Positions 25,067-34,088 of a stretch of DNA of 64,000 nucleotides are shown piece after piece. The notes beneath the pieces are model-generated. The model worked only from the letters and a program-made list of their open reading frames with translations. It did not search any database and was not told the origin of the DNA. How positions within the stretch are numbered: the stretch's first letter is position 1; the number at the start of each line of letters is the position of its first letter. Source of the DNA: Microbulbifer variabilis ATCC 700307 (GTDB lineage: Bacteria > Pseudomonadota > Gammaproteobacteria > Pseudomonadales > Cellvibrionaceae); contig NZ_AQYJ01000028.1 in assembly GCF_000380565.1 (NCBI RefSeq), positions 248,001 through 312,000 on the forward strand, given 5' to 3'. The position numbers were made by a program, and so were the translations under genes.

Positions 25067-26029
25067 TTACTTTAGCCAATTAATAAGTGCCTCATGCTCA
25101 TTTTTTTCGATCACTCCCATGCTGGGATGATTTCTCTCCCTAAGTAATACCAAATTTATATTACTATCTGTTAAGTCCTTGGATTCGCTATAGGGGCAAT
25201 AGGGTCTGATGGTGAGAGGAATAGAAGCGTTGGAGTACTGGAGGAAATTAGGAGTGCTTTTATTCTTGTGTTGTCGTGATAAATATTGGCTTTTTCCAGT
25301 GCGCGAGTAGCTCCTTCGCGGAAGTTACTTTCTGGAATAAGGCCGCTAGCCAAAGGGTGAGCGGCTCTAGCATAGTTTACTACTGCTTGATCAAATTTCA
25401 CCATGGGAGCCTGAAGAATTCGACCGCTGATATCTTGGCGAGAGGCAGAGATTCGTGCAGCGGTTAGGGCTCCCATTGAATGGCCTAGCAAATAGAGATT
25501 ATCTTTCTTAATAATACTTGTTTTGGATAAGGTTATCGACCAAAGCGTTGACGATCTCACTGTCGCCCACTCCAAAGGCTTTTTTGCCACCTGATTCTCC
25601 ATGACTCAGAAGGTCTGGGATTACTACATCAAACCCAAGAAAGTGAAAATAGAGCGCTGAGCTAAGCATGAACTCCTTTGAAGCGCGAAATCCATGTAGA
25701 AGCATTACAGTACCTGAAAAAGAACTTTCCAAAGCATTTCGGTTAAGTTCGAGATTAACTGTACTTTCAGACTTGTAGGATTCAACTTCAATAGAATAAT
25801 TAATTTTCTTATTGGTTTAAGCAGTTGCATGAAAATAGTTAACACAAAGATTGTTTCTCCCTGGCAGTATTTACTCTTATTGAATCCCCATAGCTGAATC
25901 TGTTCTTGAGTAACTAAGCGATTGTGTGGGAAGCTTTTTGAGTTATTAATATACGAGGGGATACTTGAAGAGCAGGATGATATGCAGAAACATAGTACGA
26001 AAATAGAAATAGTTTTTTTTCAGCTTCAT
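25067..26029 (-). pseudogene. Lipoprotein alpha/beta-hydrolase broken by four frameshifts
   Basis: Joining frames on the minus strand rebuilds one gene. ATG 26029 starts a lipoprotein signal (MKLKK, then FVLCFCISSCSS) but an A8 run at 26013-26020 shifts the frame; with seven A it reads through. The next part ends ...TIFMQLLKPIR and shifts near 25810 to NYSIEVESYKSESTVNLEL. It then holds GTVMLLHGFRASKEF and VVIPDLLSHGESGG, the hydrolase oxyanion and DxHGxS region. A shift near 25515 leads to LYLLGHSMGALTA, the GxSxG nucleophile. A last shift near 25180, after FLSPSDPIAPIANP, leads to NHPSMGVIEKNEHEALINWLK, which contains the C-terminal His region. All catalytic elements survive, so decay may be recent, or the homopolymer shifts may be assembly errors. 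Confidence 0.75.
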
Positions 26030-26193
26030 TTACTTTTTTTAATCGTTGTTTGATTTTTTATCGGCTTAAAGGCTGATTGTTTAATGTGTAGCTGTTAATG
26101 CTTGGATTTCGAGTACTGGAAAGAATATATCGCTGACCGGCTAGTCAGTGCGTTGTGTTTTTGGAGATTCGGCCAAGGTAATAGGTTGATGAA

Positions 26194-26221
26194 GGGCTGC
26201 CAAGCTATACCAGGCAGCCCC
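26194..26221 (-). terminator. Hairpin downstream of GNAT gene
   Basis: GGGCTGCC (26194-26201) and GGCAGCCC (26213-26220) form an 8-bp GC-rich stem with an 11-nt loop, 15 bp after the stop of the minus-strand acetyltransferase gene. Confidence 0.6.
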
Positions 26222-26235
26222 TAATCGATGGTATT

Positions 26236-26838
26236 TCAGTTTAGATTAATTCGGTTATCTTCTGACTTCTGCTCAAATTCGATGGTTTGCGCTGCCGGCT
26301 GTAGATTTAGAGTATAAGTCAGTAAGGTGTAATCTCGAGCGTCGGCCTGGCAAACAAAGCCCATTGACCTTGCGAAAGAATGAACGCGTTTGTTTTCGGC
26401 AGATTCAATAGAGTAAATACGCTCTAAGCCTTGTTCTTGGGCGCAGTGAATTAGGCGTTTTAACATCAGTCTACCAAGGCCAAGGCCCTGCCAATCATCA
26501 CTAACCACTACGGCACACTCACAGGCTTGTCCGTCTGGATCTACTGCATAGTGCGCGGTGGCAACCGCTCTCTGTGCGTGGTCGCTGCTGCAAAGGGCAA
26601 TAAAAGCTTCATGAACCTGATGGTCGTTGTCGGTGAGCAGTTCAATCAGTTGCTGACTCGCTTTACAGCTGCCCCCAATAAAGCGATCGCGTCGGGTTTG
26701 GGGGGAGAGGTCCTCAATGAGCTCTTTCTCCAGCTGCCCGTCACTGCGGCAAATGGGGCGGATTGATACCCTGCGCCCGTTGCCGAGAGTGATTAATTCT
26801 ATTTTTCGTTCCGGGGTAACTCTGTTGTTAAATGACAT
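26236..26838 (-). CDS. GNAT-family N-acetyltransferase
   Basis: A 200-residue protein. The acetyl-CoA binding motif A is VSDDWQGLGLGRLMLKRLI (Q/RxxGxG), preceded by the beta4 strand ACECAVVV and followed by LERIYSIESAENKRVHSFARSMGFV (motif B with the typical N...A...GF). The N-terminal RRVSIRPICRSDGQLEKELIEDLSPQTRRDRFIGG looks like the acyltransferase domains linked to acyl-CoA synthetases (Pat-like) in stand-alone form. Substrate unknown. Confidence 0.85.
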   Translation of the reverse strand: MSFNNRVTPERKIELITLGNGRRVSIRPICRSDGQLEKELIEDLSPQTRRDRFIGGSCKASQQLIELLTDNDHQVHEAFIALCSSDHAQRAVATAHYAVDPDGQACECAVVVSDDWQGLGLGRLMLKRLIHCAQEQGLERIYSIESAENKRVHSFARSMGFVCQADARDYTLLTYTLNLQPAAQTIEFEQKSEDNRINLN

Positions 26839-27285
26839 ATCAATAAAAATCCCAACTGCGCTTGGCAGCTTTGTTTCTAGTTCGCAACGGGGGTGGATAT
26901 CAAAAAGATAGACGCTCGCGTTGCGAACGCAAAACTATATTACGGTCGCGCTGGGCGTTTTCCTAACAACCCCTATGTATAAGGCTATGAAGCCTGGGTG
27001 TTAACAGATAGAACTATACAGTCAGTACATTTATGTTATAGTGCCCGCGCTGTGATTTCTCAGCTGCGTCATTTGTAGGCCGGTATTTCACCGGTGCCCT
27101 CCCAGGAACATTTCTTAAATTCTTCCCGGAACTTTCTACTGAATGCCGCGCGCCGGACGACCGGTGAATAGACGGCTGTATGCATTGAGCACCAACAAGC
27201 TCTGTATGCCCACTCCGATTTTTAAATTTGCACCCTTGTGGTGCGAATGTGTTTGCTTGCGCCTGGAGCGCAGTTTGAGGTTTTT
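26839..27285. other. Divergent promoter region of GNAT gene and helicase
   Basis: No gene is supported. The plus-strand helicase appears to have a long leader; a possible -10 TATAGT occurs at about 27037-27042 with TTTATG-rich sequence before it. An inverted repeat CCGGTATTTCACCGG occurs near 27079. RhlE-type helicases are often cold-induced, and a leader is consistent with that, but this is inference. Confidence 0.35.
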
Positions 27286-28761
27286 ATGTTGTTTGAAGAT
27301 CTGGGGCTTGCCCAGGATATTGCCCGTGCAGTTGCAGAGCAGGGATACAGTACGCCTACGCCCATTCAGGCGCAGGCTATCCCTGCGGTAATGAGGGGCA
27401 GTGATATTATGGCGGCGGCCCAGACGGGTACAGGTAAAACAGCCGGTTTTACTTTGCCACTATTGCACCGGCTCAGTGCCGGTGAACGTGCCCGTAAGGG
27501 GCATGTGCGTGCGCTGGTACTTACCCCAACCCGCGAGCTGGCCGCTCAGGTGTTCGATAATGTGCAGAGCTATAGCCAGTACCTGCCAATGCGTCATGCG
27601 GTAGTATTTGGTGGTGTTAAGATAAATCCCCAGATATCCCGCTTGCGCGGCGGTGCCGACATTCTGGTGGCGACCCCCGGGCGCCTGTTGGATCTGCACA
27701 ACCAGGGGGCAATCCGTTTCGATCGGCTAGAGGCTCTGGTATTGGATGAAGCAGACCGTATGCTGGATATGGGCTTTATCCATGATATTAAGCGAGTGTT
27801 AAAGATTCTGCCGGCCAAACGCCAGAATCTGCTGTTCTCCGCAACCTTCTCCCCAGAAATTCGCCAGCTTGCCAAAGGATTGGTGGAGGACCCGCTGGAG
27901 ATTGATGTCAGCCCTCGTAACTCCACCACAAAAACGGTACGCCAAAAGCTGCACCCTGTGGATAAAGCTAGAAAAACAAAACTGCTTAGTCACCTGATTC
28001 GGGAGAATAGCTGGCATCAGGCACTGGTATTTAGTCGTACCAAGCACGGTGCCAATAGACTTGTGAAGCAGCTGGAAGGAGATGGCATTCTGGCAGCTGC
28101 TATTCACGGCAATAAGAGCCAAAATGCCAGAACCCGGGCCCTGGCGGACTTTAAAGCTGGCAAGGTGCAGATCCTAGTTGCAACGGATATCGCGGCCCGC
28201 GGAATTGATATTGATCAATTACCTCAGGTAGTGAATTTTGATCTGCCGAGTGTCCCCGAGGATTATGTCCACCGTATTGGTCGCACAGGGCGTGCGGGGG
28301 CTCAGGGGCAAGCCTTGTCTCTTGTGAGCGCCGATGAAATCAAGCAATTACGCGATATCGAGCGCTTGATTGGTAAACCGATCCCTCGTGAGGAAATTGA
28401 GGATTTCGAGCCAGATCATCAGCTGCCGGCCTCAGGCACCCCTAAGCGCAGAGGAGTCCAGCCCTCACGTTCTGGTGGGGAAAAACGCAGAGAGAGCGCT
28501 CGCGGCAATAACGACAGCCGTGGTAGCCGAAGCAGCAAGGACAGTCGTTCAGGTAATCGCGCAAACAGCCGCGGTAATAATGAGGGGCGGGGGAAAAGCC
28601 GTTCTCGCAGTAATAACGATAATGGTGGGAATGCTGGGGCTCGCTCAAGAAATAATGGCAAGGGGCGAGATAGAGTTGAAGGAACAGACCGCTCCGATTC
28701 ACAAGGGCTCCAACGTGCACCACGCCGCCGTCCAGCAAGGGGGCGCTCGGAAAGCGCGTAA
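27286..28761 (+). CDS. rhlE: DEAD-box ATP-dependent RNA helicase, RhlE-like
   Basis: A 491-residue helicase. All DEAD-box motifs are intact: Q-motif [20 protein letters not shown], Ia [43 protein letters not shown] and [12 protein letters not shown]. The C-terminal ~110 residues are an RG/SR/N-rich tail, probably RNA-binding. ATG 27286 is chosen because GAGG lies 5 bp upstream and the Q-motif region begins there; the upstream GTG start would add 16 residues. Unwinds RNA in ribosome assembly or mRNA decay. Confidence 0.93.
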   Translation: MLFEDLGLAQDIARAVAEQGYSTPTPIQAQAIPAVMRGSDIMAAAQTGTGKTAGFTLPLLHRLSAGERARKGHVRALVLTPTRELAAQVFDNVQSYSQYLPMRHAVVFGGVKINPQISRLRGGADILVATPGRLLDLHNQGAIRFDRLEALVLDEADRMLDMGFIHDIKRVLKILPAKRQNLLFSATFSPEIRQLAKGLVEDPLEIDVSPRNSTTKTVRQKLHPVDKARKTKLLSHLIRENSWHQALVFSRTKHGANRLVKQLEGDGILAAAIHGNKSQNARTRALADFKAGKVQILVATDIAARGIDIDQLPQVVNFDLPSVPEDYVHRIGRTGRAGAQGQALSLVSADEIKQLRDIERLIGKPIPREEIEDFEPDHQLPASGTPKRRGVQPSRSGGEKRRESARGNNDSRGSRSSKDSRSGNRANSRGNNEGRGKSRSRSNNDNGGNAGARSRNNGKGRDRVEGTDRSDSQGLQRAPRRRPARGRSESA

Positions 28762-28776
28762 AATAAAAATAGTGTA

Positions 28777-28803
28777 AGCGAGCCTCAATGGAGGCTCGCT
28801 TTC
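28777..28803. terminator. Bidirectional terminator, helicase/M20 hydrolase
   Basis: AGCGAGCCTC (28777-28786) pairs with GAGGCTCGCT (28791-28800) around AATG. A TTT follows on the plus strand and a T-rich tract follows on the minus strand, matching two convergent genes. Confidence 0.75.
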
Positions 28804-28805
28804 CA

Positions 28806-30107
28806 TTACTGTCGTTTATAATTGGCCATGTAGTCCAAGGTTAGTAAGGTTAGAGCTTCAGTCCCTTTACGCAAAGCGCTTTCATCCACATAGAATAGAG
28901 GTGAGTGGTTACTGGGGGCTTTGCTGGGATCTTGCCCTTGTGGGGTTACTCCTAAGAAATAGTAAAAACCGGGCACTTCATTGGCGAAGTAGGAAAAGTC
29001 TTCCGCACCAGTAACTTTAGGTATCTCTATCACCCGCTTGTCACCCGCTACGGATCTCAAAATGGGGAGAGCCATTTCAGTTAATTCCGCATTGTTGATA
29101 GTTACAGGGTATCCTTCCAAAATTTCTACATCTGCGCTAGCGCCAGAACTCTCAGCAATTAATTCAGCTGTTGTTTTCAAGCGCTTGAAAATTTCCGCAC
29201 GATTATCCATATCAAAATTTCGGATGGTGCCATTCAGATAAACACTATCCGGAATAATATTATTGCGCACACCGCCATCAATGCGTCCGTAAGAAATAAC
29301 TGCTGGTTCCTTAGTGATATCTATCTGACGGCTGACAATTGCCTGGGTACCCATAACTACCTGCGCGGCTGCAACAATAGGGTCTACTCCGCCCCAGGGG
29401 CGGGAGCCATGAGTCTGGTGGCCATTAATAGTGATGCGGAATTCATCAGCGGCGGCCATCAAGGGGCCTGAGCGGTAACCGACTACGCCAGCAGGAAGTG
29501 AGGAGGTAACGTGCTGGCCAAAAGCAACATCTGGCTTGTATTTCTTGAAAATTCCCTCTTTGAGCATCAGCTCGGCTCCGCCTTCTTCACCATCTGGCGC
29601 CCCCTCTTCGGCAGGCTGGAAAATAAAGAGTACATTGCCGGCGAGTTCTTCACGTAGGCCGGCAAGTACTTCAGCGGCGCCCATCAACATGGCGACATGG
29701 GTATCGTGGCCGCAGGCGTGCATTACGCCTACATCTTTGCCCTGGTAAGTGGTTCTCACCTTGGATGCAAAAGGAACATCGGTCCTTTCAGTTACCGGTA
29801 GAGCGTCCATATCGGCGCGTAGCGCTACTGTCGGCCCTGGTTTGGCACCTTTCAGAAACCCAACAAGCCCGGTATGGGCAATGCCAGTTTCTACCTCCAG
29901 CCCTAATGAACGGAGATGTTTTTCTATATATTTAGCTGTTTCAAACTCGCGGTTACCCAACTCTGGATTCTGGTGCAGGTGGCGACGCCACTCAATAACC
30001 TTGGATTCGGTATTTTCCAGCAACTGCTGGGGTTTGGTGGCGGCAGCAGATATCTGAGTGACCAGCAGCGAGGCGCCGATGGCCAAGGGCAGGAGTAATC
30101 TCTTCAC
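28806..30107 (-). CDS. Secreted M20-family amidohydrolase
   Basis: A 433-residue protein with a signal peptide (LLLPLAIGASLLVTQISAAA). The M20D pattern is present: EWRRHLHQNPELGNREFETA, LRADMDALPV, metal-binding VMHACGHDTHVAML (His, Asp), FIFQPAEEG (catalytic Glu), GSRPWGGVDPI and C-terminal GAEDFSYFANEVPGFYYFLG. This is the HipO/IAA-amino-acid-hydrolase type, which removes an acyl group from an amino acid; export to the periplasm suggests peptide or amide scavenging. Ends against the helicase. Confidence 0.9.
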   Translation of the reverse strand: MKRLLLPLAIGASLLVTQISAAATKPQQLLENTESKVIEWRRHLHQNPELGNREFETAKYIEKHLRSLGLEVETGIAHTGLVGFLKGAKPGPTVALRADMDALPVTERTDVPFASKVRTTYQGKDVGVMHACGHDTHVAMLMGAAEVLAGLREELAGNVLFIFQPAEEGAPDGEEGGAELMLKEGIFKKYKPDVAFGQHVTSSLPAGVVGYRSGPLMAAADEFRITINGHQTHGSRPWGGVDPIVAAAQVVMGTQAIVSRQIDITKEPAVISYGRIDGGVRNNIIPDSVYLNGTIRNFDMDNRAEIFKRLKTTAELIAESSGASADVEILEGYPVTINNAELTEMALPILRSVAGDKRVIEIPKVTGAEDFSYFANEVPGFYYFLGVTPQGQDPSKAPSNHSPLFYVDESALRKGTEALTLLTLDYMANYKRQ

Positions 30108-30260
30108 AGCATATTTCCTTGGTTATCGTTATGGTTATTGGGATTCTAACCTCATAGGCTTTAAAGCTCCGATGACTAATTCAATCAGTGTCCGACTGAT
30201 GAGGCTTAGGTGGTCGTATTTTTAGGCAATCCTCTCGTGCTACCAGGCAATCATAATTTG

Positions 30261-30289
30261 TTGACAAGGTGAACCGAACGGTTCAAGAT
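30261..30289 (+). promoter_or_regulatory. Sigma70-like promoter with palindromic operator
   Basis: TTGACA (30261-30266) is followed 17 bp later by CAAGAT (30284-30289), a weak -10. Between them lies the perfect palindrome TGAACCGAACGGTTCA (30270-30285), the size and shape of a TetR-family operator covering the spacer. A TetR regulator lies ~6 kb downstream on the minus strand. Which gene is transcribed is unclear: it points to the small frame at 30346 and, ~640 bp further, the RND operon. Confidence 0.6.
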
Positions 30290-30345
30290 TGCTGGCAGAG
30301 CTTGTGGGAATCAATACAGCCACAGAAATAATAAGAGGGCATGCG

Positions 30346-30396
30346 ATGCTCGAATGGATATTAGAGGCCGGTCTTTTAAGTGTGTTTGTTATGTAA
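30346..30396 (+). CDS. Possible 16-residue leader peptide or gene remnant
   Basis: ATG 30346 with AAGAGGG 5-6 bp upstream encodes MLEWILEAGLLSVFVM followed by TAA. It lies ~55 bp after a promoter with a palindromic operator. The hydrophobic peptide might be the start of a lost membrane-protein gene. No family can be given. Confidence 0.25.
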   Translation: MLEWILEAGLLSVFVM

Positions 30397-30923
30397 TGAC
30401 TAGTAAATCCGAACTCTAATGGATCGGAAGGGAAAAGTGCTTATTTCACAGAGTGCATTGTGTGCCCGTTTACTAATTTCATTAGGACTTGAAGGCATGT
30501 ATTGAGAGATGGAGATTGCCCAACCAATATAAAGGCGCACCCTCTGTCCCGGATTTTTTTCTCCTTCTTAATAATGGGGGATGAAAGGACTTAAAAATTT
30601 TGGCTTAACTAGGAATAGCTTTGTTATTTACAACATTAGATTTTTTCTTAGGTTCTTATTAAATTAATTTTAAGGTTTTATAGTCATCCTTTAACTGGGA
30701 GGGGTGGATGTGTGCCAATAAAAACTTGGCTGGTTAATTCAATTAAAAGTTAATATATATAGGTCCGCATTTATTTTGATGCTAATAAAATTACACTGAA
30801 TTATTTAATGAATTTGTTGCCCACTTTTTAATTACCTCAATCCGCATGGGGAAATGAAATCTACTAATACTGGTTAAAGACTATTTTTTCTTCTCTATCA
30901 GGTAGTTTGAAGGAGCTGCTTTT

Positions 30924-33281
30924 ATGTCTTCCCCCCAATTACAGTCGAATTGGGTTGGCCGCTATGCGGACTGGCTCATTCGATATCGCTGGCTGGTCGC
31001 TATTGGTGCCCTGTTGTTAACCTTTCTCGCGGTAAGTGGTGCTAGGTTCCTCGGTTTTAACAACGATTACCGAGCATTCTTTAGTGATGCTAATCCTCAG
31101 TTACAGGCCTATGAACAGATTCAGCGTACTTATACCAAGAATGACAACATTCTTTTTGCCATAGTGCCTAAAGGTAGCGAAGCCTTCTCCACGAGTGCCC
31201 TAGCGGCGGTGGAAGAAATGACCGAAAAATCCTGGTTGTTGCCTTATGCACTGCGGGTGGATTCTATTACTAATTTCCAGCATACCATTGCTGAGGAAGA
31301 TGATCTTTTAGTTCAGGATTTGGTGGAAAATGCCAGTGGGCTCAATACCGAAACATTAGCTTCCATTAAATCCACAGCTCTTGCGGATCCTACCTTGAAA
31401 GAGCGTCTGGTAAATAGTGATGGCTCTGTGACTGGAATTAATATTACCTTCCAGCTACCGCAGAAATCCATGAATGAAACACCTGAGGCAGCTGCCGCGG
31501 CTCAAGCGCTGATGGAAGAGATTGAAGCTAAGTATGATGTTGAAGTCTATGCGACTGGTATCATTTTGCTAAGTAATGCCTTCTTTGAAGCTTCTCAGTC
31601 AGACATGAGTACTCTGGTTCCACTCATGTATCTTGTCATCATTGCTGTAGTTTTCTTGCTGGTGCGCAGTGTCAGTGCCACATTTGCCGCGTTATTAGTA
31701 ATTATCTTCTCCATGGCCGCAGGTATGGGACTGGCTGGTTTTATCGGCGTTAAACTGACTCCTCCCTCTGTATCCGCTCCAACCATTATTATGACCCTCG
31801 CGGTGGCAGATTCGATACATATCCTGGTCAGCTTGTTTGCTGCTATGCGCCGTGGCCTCAGTAAGCATGCGGCTATTAAAGAGAGCCTGCAGCTCAACAT
31901 GGGTCCAGTGTTTCTTACGTCGATCACTACAGCGATCGGCTTTCTGTCAATGAACTTTTCCGATGCGCCCCCTTTTCATGATCTGGGTAATATCACTGCT
32001 ATGGGTGTGATGGTGGCCTTCTTCCTGTCAATCACTTTGCTGCCCGCACTGATGGCGATTCTGCCGGTCAAGAGCCGTGTCAGCGAATCCAAGATTGGCC
32101 GCTCTATGGATGCCCTTGGAGATTTTGTTATAAGTCGCCAACGCCCGATACTTCTGGTTGGTGTCATCATCTCCCTGGCTTTACTGGTTATGGTGCCGCG
32201 TAACGAAATCAATGATGACTTCGTTGGTTACTTTGATGAATCTGTAGAGTTCCGGGCTGACTCCGATTACATCAATGAAAACCTGTCTGGTATTTATCAA
32301 TTGATCTATTCCCTGGAATCTGGCGATAGCAATGGTGTAAGTAACCCTGAGTTCCTCGCTAAGCTGGATCGTTTTACCGAGTGGATGGAAACCCAACCTG
32401 GCGTGCGTCATGTCAATACGATTGGCAATACTTTCAAACGTTTGAACAAAAACCTGCATGGTGATGATCCGGCGTACTACAAGCTGCCTGACGATCAGGA
32501 GCTGGCAGCTCAGTATCTACTGTTGTATGAATTATCCTTGCCTTATGGCCTGGACTTGAATAACCAGCTTAATGTGGCCAAGTCTTCCACGCAGGTAGTC
32601 GTAACCCTCGACAATCTGAAGTCGAAAGAGCTCAAAGCAGTGGCTGACGCCGGCAGTAATTGGCTGGAAAAAAATGTTGGCCTCACTGCTTACGGAGTAG
32701 GTCCGGCCATCATGTTTGCGAATATTGCTGAGCGTAATATGGAGGGCATGTTGGTGGGTACTCTGGTGGCACTGGTGCTGATCTCCGCTCTTATTGGTAT
32801 TGCCCTGCGCAGTGTAAAACTCGGCACCTTGAGCCTGATACCCAACCTGTTACCCGCTGGCTTGGCTTTTGGCCTCTGGGGTGCCCTGGTAGCGGAGGTC
32901 AATGTTGCGGTAACCATGGTTACTGGTATGGCACTGGGTATTGTGGTGGATGATACCGTGCACTTTCTCAGTAAATATCTTCGTCGCCGCCGTGCCGGCT
33001 ACAACGTGGAAGATGGGCTGCGCTACGCCTTCTCTTCTGTGGGTGTGGCAATTGTAGTGACCTCTTTGATTCTGATTGCCGGATTTATGGTACTGGCTCA
33101 GTCTTCATTCGGTATGAATTCCTCCATGGCCATATTAACTGCAATTTGTATTCTGATGGCCTTACTGGCGGACTTCCTACTATTACCGATTCTTCTGATG
33201 AAACTTGATGCCAAGGCATATGACCCAGCTATCCCCTCTATTGAAAGTAAGGAGCAAGACTATGCAACCCAACCGCTCTAA
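30924..33281 (+). CDS. RND-superfamily exporter (MMPL type)
   Basis: A 785-residue permease, shorter than typical tripartite RND pumps, of the predicted-exporter/MMPL group. It has an N-terminal helix (WLVAIGALLLTFLAVSG), a periplasmic loop, a five-helix bundle (about 225-390, MYLVIIAVVFLLVRSVSAT onward), a second loop and a second bundle (about 610-770). Each bundle carries a polar motif in helix 4: LAVADSIHILV and LGIVVDDTVHFLSKYL, likely proton-relay Asp residues. The stop overlaps the LolA-like gene by 20 bp. Family members move lipids or hydrophobic molecules. Confidence 0.9.
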   Translation: MSSPQLQSNWVGRYADWLIRYRWLVAIGALLLTFLAVSGARFLGFNNDYRAFFSDANPQLQAYEQIQRTYTKNDNILFAIVPKGSEAFSTSALAAVEEMTEKSWLLPYALRVDSITNFQHTIAEEDDLLVQDLVENASGLNTETLASIKSTALADPTLKERLVNSDGSVTGINITFQLPQKSMNETPEAAAAAQALMEEIEAKYDVEVYATGIILLSNAFFEASQSDMSTLVPLMYLVIIAVVFLLVRSVSATFAALLVIIFSMAAGMGLAGFIGVKLTPPSVSAPTIIMTLAVADSIHILVSLFAAMRRGLSKHAAIKESLQLNMGPVFLTSITTAIGFLSMNFSDAPPFHDLGNITAMGVMVAFFLSITLLPALMAILPVKSRVSESKIGRSMDALGDFVISRQRPILLVGVIISLALLVMVPRNEINDDFVGYFDESVEFRADSDYINENLSGIYQLIYSLESGDSNGVSNPEFLAKLDRFTEWMETQPGVRHVNTIGNTFKRLNKNLHGDDPAYYKLPDDQELAAQYLLLYELSLPYGLDLNNQLNVAKSSTQVVVTLDNLKSKELKAVADAGSNWLEKNVGLTAYGVGPAIMFANIAERNMEGMLVGTLVALVLISALIGIALRSVKLGTLSLIPNLLPAGLAFGLWGALVAEVNVAVTMVTGMALGIVVDDTVHFLSKYLRRRRAGYNVEDGLRYAFSSVGVAIVVTSLILIAGFMVLAQSSFGMNSSMAILTAICILMALLADFLLLPILLMKLDAKAYDPAIPSIESKEQDYATQPL

Positions 33282-34077
33282 AAAACAATTTCTGACTCGA
33301 GTGCTTGCCGGCACACTGGCACTGGCTACTTTTTCAGTCGCTGCTAATGAACTGGACCTGGCCGCAGAGAAAGGCCTGGAAATTGCGAAAGAGGCCGATC
33401 GCCGCGACTTAGGATTCGGTGATATCAGTAACAACCTCACAATGACTTTACGAAATAAATATGGTGAGGCGAGCATGCGCTCTATGCGTACCAAGACACT
33501 TGAGCAGGAAGATGATGGAGATAAATCCCTGGTAATTTTTGACAACCCGCGAGATGTGAAGGGCACTGCATTTTTGTCCTTTACCCATAAAGTGGGTTCC
33601 GATGATCAGTGGCTCTACTTACCTGCACTAAAACGCGTTAAGCGTATTTCCTCCAGCAATAAATCCGGCCCGTTTATGGGTAGTGAATTTGCCTATGAGG
33701 ATATTGCCTCTCAAGAAGTGGAGAAATATACCTACAAGTATCTGCGCAATGAGACTTTTGATGGGCGAGATCACTTTGTTTTGGAATTGGACCCGGTAGA
33801 CCCTAAATCCGGTTACTCCATCCAGCATATCTGGATTGATATGGAAGAATATCGGGCGTGGAGGACAGATTTTTATGATCGTAAAGGAGACCTGATGAAG
33901 ACTCTTACGGTTTCCGATTACAACCAGTATGACGATAAATACTGGCGCGCAAATAAAATGGAGATGGTAAATCACCAAACCGGTAAATCTACTGTGTTGC
34001 AGTATAGCGACTGGGTTTTTGGCAACGGCTTTACCGATCGTGACTTTACCAAAAACAGTCTGTCAAGGGCGAAGTAG
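33262..34077 (+). CDS. Outer membrane lipoprotein-sorting-like protein (LolA-like fold)
   Basis: A 271-residue periplasmic protein with a signal peptide (TRVLAGTLALATFSVAANE). DRRDLGFGDISNNLTMTLRN, KGTAFLSFTHKVGSDDQWLYLPALKRVKRISS and GPFMGSEFAYEDI are the core of the LolA-like family often annotated as outer-membrane lipoprotein-sorting protein. The fold binds acyl chains in LolA; here it may carry a lipid from the RND exporter. ATG 33262 is chosen because AAGGAG precedes it; the gene is coupled to the RND gene. Confidence 0.88.
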   Translation: MQPNRSKKQFLTRVLAGTLALATFSVAANELDLAAEKGLEIAKEADRRDLGFGDISNNLTMTLRNKYGEASMRSMRTKTLEQEDDGDKSLVIFDNPRDVKGTAFLSFTHKVGSDDQWLYLPALKRVKRISSSNKSGPFMGSEFAYEDIASQEVEKYTYKYLRNETFDGRDHFVLELDPVDPKSGYSIQHIWIDMEEYRAWRTDFYDRKGDLMKTLTVSDYNQYDDKYWRANKMEMVNHQTGKSTVLQYSDWVFGNGFTDRDFTKNSLSRAK

Positions 34078-34088
34078 GAAGCGTGCCC

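Larger units (their letters stand above)
30108..30923. other. Long intergenic region before the RND operon
   Basis: Between the divergent M20 and RND genes. It contains a promoter-operator at 30261-30289, a 16-codon frame with a good ribosome site (30346-30396) and otherwise AT-rich sequence. GGAGCTG-type spacing precedes the RND ATG at 30924 (AAGGAGCTG at 30910). No other gene is supported. Confidence 0.45.

Noticed and set aside
28419-28738. Minus-strand frames opposite the helicase tail
   Set aside because: They mirror the RG/S-rich low-complexity C-terminus of the helicase and have no domain.
30576-30588. GGGGGATGA sequence resembling a MalT box
   Set aside because: It lacks the C-rich arm shared by the three starch-gene sites and is not next to any sugar gene.
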